Source of the DNA: Zychaea mexicana | Lineage: Eukaryota; Mucoromycota; Mucoromycetes; Mucorales; Lichtheimiaceae | NCBI RefSeq assembly: GCF_025766255.1 | Contig: NW_026516826.1 | Coordinates: 19,769 to 83,768, forward strand | Length of the DNA: 64,000 nt | Direction: 5' to 3' | In this document: piece by piece, positions 58,001-64,000 of the stretch | How positions within the stretch are numbered: position 1 is the first letter of the stretch | Layout of the letters: every line of letters begins with the position of its first letter | Notes under the pieces: generated by a model | What the model saw: the letters and a program-made list of their open reading frames with translations, nothing else | Database searches by the model: none | What the model was told of the DNA's origin: nothing | Translations under genes and position numbers: made by a program

Positions 58001-60257
58001 CTGCAAGGGAGGGTACCAGGCTTTTGGGCTTTTTTGCTCTTTGTCGTCGGGACGAATCCGCCCAGCAATTCAAGTATCCGCAGATTCCCTGTCATTACAC
58101 TTGGAATGCCCGAGAGCGTCGATGGGACCGCCGCTCCAATCCCCCTTTTAAGAATGTGGTGACGCGCATCTACTCTGCCTCTCTGTCCGATATGGAGTTG
58201 TACTGTCTTCGCCTTCTTTTGCTTTCTGTGGCTGGACCAAGAAGCTTTGACGATCTCAAACGAGACAGCGATGGCGTGAACCATCCAACATTCCAGCAAG
58301 CAGCGTTAGCACGTGGTCTTCTAGAGTCAGATGATGAATGGAATCGTTGCTTAGAAGAAGCATCAGCAGTAGCACCATCTGCATCGCAATCCGCGCACTT
58401 TTTGTGTGCATACTTACCAGTTGCTCGCCTGCTGATCCGCTGTCCTTATGGAACACCTATCGCGATCGAATGGCCGACGACTACTTTTTCGAGATGCGCA
58501 GGTCGCTCTCTATGCCAAATGAGGCCGAATTGACACCCGATCAACTAGACCAGGTTTACCAAAGAGCACTTGGTGACATCGAGTCACGTTTACAAGCAAC
58601 CGGTCATCGTCTGTCAGAATTCCCCTCTCTCCCTCAAGAGTTTGTCACCGAACTTGATCTGTTGCCTCCTTTGGAAGCACTCGAGATTGTCGAACGGCGC
58701 GAGTACGATCAGGAAGAGCAGCGTCATCTTCTTCAGACGCTGTTGCCAACATTAAACGACGATCAACGACACGCCTTCGACACCATCTCCACTGCCATCA
58801 GCCGACCTGACGACGACAACCAACCACGTGTTTTTTTCGTGAATGGACCTGGAGGAACTGGCAAGTCTCAGCTGTTCAAGACTCTTTTGAGCCATACGCG
58901 CTCCCGCGACATGATTGCACTGCCTGTCGCTTCTTCCGGTATCGCTGCAATCCTGCTCCCTGGCGGGCGCACTGCACATAGCCGCTTCAAGATTCCGTTG
59001 AATGCAGACGCGTCCACTTCCTGCAATATTCGACTCGGTGGTCCTCATGCACACTTGATACAGAGTACCTCTCTTATCATTTGGGATGAAGCTGTTATGT
59101 GCAGCAAATGGAATTTCGAAGCTGTTGACAGGTCACTTCGTGATGTCATGGGTGCCGTTGACCCTCGCCTGAGCAATGTTGCTTTTGGTGGAAAAGTTGT
59201 CGTTTTTGGTGGTGATTTTCGCCAGTTGCTGCCCGTCGTCAAGAAAGGGACTCGGTCCGAAATTGTTGGTGATTGCATCCGTTCTGCTTCTTTTTGGAGT
59301 GATGTTCAAGTATTGCATTTGACCATCAACATGCGTGTACGTCACGCCGGTCCTGCTGCTCCCGCATTTGCTGAGACACTTCTTGCCATTGGCGATGGAC
59401 GTGCTCCATATACAGAAAGCGTAGAAATTTCTCAGGAATGGCGTATGGATGCAGCAGACACCATGGGTCTTATAGACGCCATATATCCCAACATACGCAA
59501 TCCACAGCCGCACCCTGAAGATTTCAACGCTCGCGCCATATTGGCAGCAAAAAACGTCGACGTCGATGCGATTAACGAGGCAGCCTACGGTATTTTTCCA
59601 GGTGAAGGGCGCGATTATGCTGCCAATGACCGTATCATAGACGCTGATGACCCAGAAGCAGCAGTGGTCAACTATCCCGTCGAGTTTTTAAACAGTCTCA
59701 GCGCTAATGGCATACCTAGCCATACGTTACAGCTCAAGCCTGGCATGCCTGTAGTGCTCATGCGCAACTTGGATCCCGACGCCGGCCTGTGCAATGGCAC
59801 AAAATTGTTCGTGACAAGGCTTCTTGATCGGTGTATTGCCGTGAAAAGAATTGACCAAGGGCGTCGTGGCCCGGAATTTTTCCTTCTACGTATCAATATG
59901 TGTACAATGGAAGGAGATTATCCCTTCATCCTCTGCCGCCGCCAATTCCCTGTCCGCCCTGCCTTTGCTATGACCATCCACAAAGCGCAAGGGCAAACCC
60001 TGCAATATGTCGGTGTCCGCCTTGCAGAAGATGTCTTTGCTCATGGCCAACTATATGTTGCGCTATCTCGGGCAACTGACCCTAACAATCTTCGCGTTGC
60101 CATCGATCTCTCAGGGTCTGGACCACCACAAACCACCAACATCGTCTACCAAGAAGTTCTCTTGCATCCGCCGGCCTCTGTTCCTGAACAAGCCGAAAAT
60201 TCACCACCAACCTCTCCCACAACAACAATCACCGCATTTCCACCTCCATCACCTTAA
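55075..60257 (+). CDS. Helitron 3 Rep/helicase, one frameshift
   Basis: A five-codon first exon (MSSQE at 55075, then GT) mirrors Helitron 1. A zinc-knuckle-like exon is at about 55225-55340 (TCVCGSTSHQRTTFLGCRLN). A short exon follows, then the main exon from about 55570, with an acidic stretch and VCPSCGSPTHQRSTHHSCPF. Rep has GLPHVHILLIL and the YLCKY tyrosine pair. The frame shifts at about 58382-58395 (the spot matching SAASLRELFVDIL in Helitron 1), then continues open to 60257. The helicase has NGPGGTGKSQLFKTLL, IIWDEAVM and KAQGQTL. Otherwise intact; the shift may be a real mutation or a sequence error. Confidence 0.88.
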
Positions 60258-60696
60258 GCCCTTTTCTGCTCTTTTTCTTTTTGCTTCTAAACTCTTATTT
60301 TCACTTATTATCATTTAACGTACAATAGAATATTCTTACTTCTTCACGGTATCTTTCGTAAGTAGATCTGACGCGAAACAATAAGATATAGAACTACGCG
60401 AAGCTGCCGTCACCTTTCAGCTAATTACGACAAGCAGCAATAATCTACCATGATGTTCAAATGAAAGCGGTCACATTGATGAGCTTTCAAAAATATGTAA
60501 GAGCTGTCGATAGCAACAAATAAGTTATCCTCGCATTAACAGTGAAATACCAGTCAAAAGTTCCTCTGTCGTCCCTTTTAATTTGACAAACCAACGTGTA
60601 GTAGGGTTTCGTGTCATAGCAATAATGATAACGTTTAGGGTTATATGTAGTCATAGCAATAAATAAGCTCGCGAAGCGAGCTTTGGTTAGGGTTTA

Positions 60697-60832
60697 GAAG
60701 GGGGGTGTGGGGGGGAACCCCCCAACTTGGGGGTCTGGGGGGAACCCCCAGGAAACATCCAATCCGTTGAATGACCCGGAGCGCAGCGAAGGGGCTCATT
60801 CAGCCGAGCGAAGCGAGGCAGGTGGATATTGA
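60697..60832 (+). other. Helitron 3 3' end: G-runs plus mini-hairpins
   Basis: Near copy of 18952-19085. Upstream, 60667-60683 is another perfect hairpin, AGCTCGC-GAA-GCGAGCT. It is the best-conserved non-coding segment shared by the two Helitrons. Confidence 0.75.
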
Positions 60833-62329
60833 TTGTAGGAATGATTGGTGTGATTAAAGGACACAAAGGAGAAAAGTCATTTTCCTCCAAATAGGCCCAG
60901 TTGTCCGAGGAGAACTAAAGAAAGTATGTTAGTAAAAAGCAGGGTGAGAAAGAAAAAGGTTACGTACGGAGAGGAAGAAAGGCCAGTTAAACTTGTCTGA
61001 AAAGAGGATTGGCCAGGCGCCAGCTTGCTTGTAGAAAGCCAGCATACGATAACCGACAGTTATTGTATGGCTAGGCTTGGCCGATCTTGGCAATCCAACT
61101 AGAAAAAGAGGAATTAGAAATAATTTGTGTAAGTTTGTATTTTGGAAGTACCTTTCGCCAATTCATTCAGTTCTCTCTTGTAGCCAAGTTGATTCAGATT
61201 ACCGCCATTCTTGTAGTGGAGGTAAGCGCACAAGATGGCATGGACGGACTTTATCAATTTTTGATCTAAGGCTTCGAAGGGTGTTCCGCTGATTGCATGG
61301 TGGATGATTTGCTCTGGTCGCTGTTCATTGTAGTTACGGATATAACTAAAAAAGTTGATGCCTTCTATATCTTGGTCTAGGTGAATGCAACAAGCTGATG
61401 CAGTAGCAACCGTAGTGGTATTCAGCTCAAGGATGACCGAAGTGAGAGGAGCACCATGTCTAGGGGTAGCCAAAGTATGGAACTTTTTGTAGACTATACT
61501 TATAGAAGGAATATTAATAGACTGAGAAATAATGGGATAAAGAAGGGTTACCTTTGGCTAGTTGGTTACTTGTGGACCAAAAATTGCGGTAGAAAGGGTC
61601 CTGACGCATTGCAACTTCCCAGGGTTGGAGTTCCTCGACCTCAGAGCTGTATATTATTTAATTTTAGTATTTTAGTAAGGAAATGATTATTTTAATTATT
61701 AAAAGTGCTTACGCTTCATCTTCTGTAGGAGTCAAGTAGACGATTTCTTCTTCGACGTCTTCGTCTTCAATGTCTTCTTGTTCTTGTTGTTGTTGCTGTG
61801 GGACTAGAGCTTCACAATCAGCCTCCATTTGCATAAGATCCTCGAGATCTGCCAAGTAACCTCTAAGGGTCTCCTTTGTAGTTTCAACAGGGACTAAGAT
61901 AACTATGTAAGTATGTGATAATTTTGTAGTTAGCAGCTAATTGTACTTACCACGATCCATTGCCTCCAAAATGGCTTCCAAGGTGGGCTTGAGAGTGGCA
62001 TTGGGGACTAGTGAATAGGATATTAGTTTCGAAGGTCCATGTTTTGTTTATAAGTAAACCTACCATTGACGGTGACTTTGTGGAGGGTGGTAAAGAGCTG
62101 GCGGTCGATAGGCATTTTGAAAGAGCTATTGAAGAGGATTAAGATGATTTGGAAGTGAAAACATTGATAAAAAAAGTGTAAAATGGAAATAGCATGTCAA
62201 GGAGCATGTTTCGAAAGGAGGTAAAGATGGTAATGAATAGAGCAAAAAAAATGAGCAAAGAAAGCTTAGTAGCCCAAGGTTACTTTATATAGACTTTATG
62301 TAGTAGAAGAGGGGAAAAAGGAATGAAAT

Positions 62330-62645
62330 GACTGATATAGAAGAAGAGGGGAAAAAAGTACCAACTATCCAAATATGGAAGAAGAGGAGAAAAATCACCC
62401 AACTATCCAAATATGGAAGAAGAGGAGAAAAACCTCCCAACAACCCAAATATGGAAAAAAGAGGAAAAACCTCCCAACAACCCAAATATGGAAAAAAAGG
62501 AGAAAAAACTACCAAACACCCAAAAAAGGAAAAAAAGGGGAAAACCTCCCAAACACCCAAAAAAGGAAAAAAAGGGGAAAACCTCCCAAACACCCAAAAA
62601 AGGAAAAAGAGAGGAAAAATCTCCCAATAATCCAAAAAAGGAAAT
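62330..62645. repeat. ~38-bp purine-rich minisatellite upstream of the second gene
   Basis: About eight units resembling GGAAAAAAGGGGAAAACCTC-CCAAACACCCAAAAAA, becoming more uniform to the right. The GGAGAAAAA-CTCCCAA core recalls the array at 54110-54480. Lysine/proline-rich ORFs through it are by-products. Confidence 0.82.
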
Positions 62646-62724
62646 AACTTACCTTGAGTGAGAAAAGTGAGAGAAAGAGGGAAGAAAGATGAAACAACAA
62701 CATTTATATATTTATTTACCTAGA

Positions 62725-62767
62725 ATCATTTTCGGCGTGGCGACCTGGTCGCCACGGCGAAAATGAT
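62725..62767. repeat. Near-perfect 43-base hairpin
   Basis: 21-base arms (one mismatch) around a single central base: ATCATTTTCG-GCGTGGCGACC then T and the complement. GTGGCGACC recurs once more at about 62799, and GATGACAACGG repeats follow (62763-62830). It could be a transposon end or a cruciform regulatory site. Confidence 0.8.
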
Positions 62768-62987
62768 GACAACGATGACAACGGAAATTTATTTCAAGTG
62801 GCGACCGATGACAACGGAATGACAACGGGATTTGGGCAATGTAATTGGTGGAAAATGGCGAATCTACTGGGGAACAGCAAAGGGCGCTCCACTTTTTTCT
62901 TTTTCTCTACCACAAAAAATACTTTACTGTACTCTTTTTCTTAATGTAAAAGCGAAGACGGTTTCAAAAAAAAAGGTAACACATCTT

Positions 62988-63146
62988 ATGACGACCTCGC
63001 TGAAGAACATTCTGGCATTGGGGAGGGCGGCCATGTTTTAATTAGTAGATGGAGCAGAATTGTGTTGACGGATTTTGTTTCTATAGGAATTGGACTCGCT
63101 CCAACGATTACTGTTTGAATCTGGTGTAAATCTACAAGGAAAAGAG
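62988..63146 (+). CDS. Possible first exons of a host gene with mitochondrial-type leader
   Basis: ATG at 62988 reads MTTSLKNILALGRAAM, basic and amphipathic without acidic residues. This is followed by a possible intron (GT near 63035, CTATAG at 63081-63086) and a second exon, ELDSLQRLLFESGVNLQGKE, before GTAAAG at 63147. A pyrimidine-rich stretch lies upstream. No continuing exon is convincingly found, so this is tentative. Confidence 0.3.
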
Positions 63147-63239
63147 GTAAAGGCTAGCCGTCTTTTTGCTCGTGAACGTTCTGTGCGGCCTTGTGCGTGT
63201 ACTTTTGTTTCTTGTGTTAATGATTTCCTGTACATTGTA

Positions 63240-63885
63240 TAGCCACGATGGAGAATGGCGGTGCTATTTCATGTACAACAACAAAAATAACAGCAATAAC
63301 CACACAAAGCGACGACGGTCTCACGATCCACTGATTCAAATAGCATACAACGACAACCAGTCGAACGAGCAGCTTCTTCCGAACACGACGGTCGTAGTGG
63401 CATGTCTCTGCGATTGTTTTTGAAGGAGTGACAGCAGGAACAGTCGGTGGATATGCGATTGTATTACACCCTACTGGCAAAAATAAAAGTAACAATCACG
63501 AAGACGACGACGGTCTCACGAACCATGGATTCGAATTGTACACAACGACCACCAATCGAACGAGCAGCGTCTTCCGAACACGACAATTGTTGTAGCATGT
63601 CTCTGCGATGGTTTTTGAAGGAGTGGCAGCAGGAACAGTCGGTGGATATGCGATTGTATTACACTCTACTGGCAAAAATAAAAGTAACAACCACGCAAAC
63701 CGACGACGGTCTCTCGATCCACTGATTCGAATTGTACACAACGACCACCAATAGAACGAGCAGCGTCTGTCGAACACGACATTTGTTGTAGCATGTCTCT
63801 GCGATGATTTTGGAAGGAGTAGGGACAGTAACGGGGATGGATATGCGATTCTATTATACACCAGGCAACAAAAGAAATAAATTAG
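63240..63885 (+). repeat. ~196-bp tandem repeat, about three copies
   Basis: Copies begin near 63284, 63480 and 63676 with AAAAATAAAAGTAACAACCA, then GACGACGGTCTCACGA, GAACGAGCAGC and TCTGCGATGGTTTTTGAAGG. In one plus frame all copies read VSAxVFEGV-AGTVGGYAIV, interrupted by stops between copies. Coding is possible but unproven. Confidence 0.75.
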
Positions 63886-64000
63886 CACCCACCAAAAAGA
63901 ACGACGTTTTTAGCGATCCTCTACTGTTATTCTCTGTCTCTTTACTACTATCGTCATCCTCGTCATCATCAATCACCACCACATTATCATCATCATGGGC

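Larger units (their letters stand above)
54966..60832 (+). mobile_element. Helitron 3, close relative of Helitron 1
   Basis: The 3' end (60697-60832) matches that of Helitron 1: G-runs, GGAGCGCAGCG, the GCC-GA-GC-GAA-GC-GA-GGC hairpin, and termination GA before T. The 5' end is taken near 54966-54968 (CTCTAAAAAAGG follows AGTAA). It lacks the clear CTACTATTAAAAG start of Helitron 1 and is therefore uncertain by a few bases. The flanks on both sides belong to one interrupted minus-strand gene. Confidence 0.78.
54787..62115 (-). pseudogene. Unrecognised spliced gene interrupted by Helitron 3
   Basis: Starts MPIDRQLFTTLHKVTVN at 62115. Exons visible by frame and GT-AG: 62014-61955 (PNATLKPTLEAILEAMDR); about 61905-61713, with a Gln run and an acidic EDEDVEEEIVYLTPTEDEA; 61648-61553 (WEVAMRQDPFYRNFWSTSNQ); about 61490-61152 (HGAPLTSVILELNTTTVA ... 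FFSYIRNYNEQRPEQIIHHA); 61098-60970 (YRMLAFYKQAGAWPILFSDK); and 60918-60833, ending PLCPLITPIIPT at the Helitron. Left of the Helitron it appears to continue near 54966 and, after an intron, as FENVGFFLHHIQSLVNMMAE to a stop at 54787. No domain is recognised. It was probably intact before the Helitron arrived. Confidence 0.55.

Noticed and set aside
62328..62703. Lys/Pro-rich and Phe/Gly-rich ORFs on both strands
   Set aside because: They follow the ~38-bp minisatellite period and have no independent coding signal.

Overview
This window is eukaryotic and looks like a transposon graveyard from a fungal genome. An early-diverging fungus (Mucoromycota-like) is my inference. It rests on short GT-AG introns in nearly every coding unit, very AT-rich spacers, and the mix of fungal-type Helitron, PIF/Harbinger, MULE, pogo and RecQ-helicase genes. 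No ordinary housekeeping gene is secure; one possible mitochondrial-targeted first exon lies at the right edge.

Layout. 1-957 is a heptanucleotide satellite. 1137-8153 is a PIF/Harbinger element (TAA target duplication) with a decayed transposase and a NAM-associated-type partner; a complete MULE (4073-8096) with a transposase-SWIM-OTU gene sits inside it. 8322-10766 is an apparently intact pogo/Tigger element. 10.95-13.05 kb holds tandem and dispersed non-coding repeats, with a 762-bp insertion whose empty site is preserved at 48.19 kb. 13.06-24.15 kb is one AT-rich DDE transposase gene with a C-terminal chromodomain. It is split by a complete Helitron (13261-19085) and by a complete Harbinger element (20429-24045). 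24986-32567 is a third Harbinger element; it carries a second AT-rich chromodomain/zinc-motif element, which in turn carries a second pogo element (28840-31168). 32.6-35.9 kb holds ~105-bp tandem repeats, a tRNA-like sequence, a decayed glutamine-rich ORF and a second zinc-motif ORF. 35952-38380 is a second MULE family. 40-46 kb is a mosaic of a truncated Harbinger copy, the 3' half of a Helitron and a truncated MULE. 47.4-48.4 kb repeats the 11-13 kb sequence.

48.4-62.1 kb is the most unusual part. Two spliced minus-strand genes each have a similar ~40-bp purine-rich minisatellite upstream. The first (48426-53995) joins zinc-finger-like segments, a region with the ordered active-site boxes of a tyrosine recombinase (R, K, R, H, Y) and a complete RecQ-type helicase. 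The second (54787-62115) is unrecognised and is cut by a third Helitron (about 54966-60832). The window ends with a strong hairpin and three ~196-bp tandem repeats.

Several insertion boundaries are supported independently, either by target-site duplications or by empty sites and restored reading frames elsewhere in the window. Exon joins are read by eye from GT/AG signals and frame, so splice positions are approximate.
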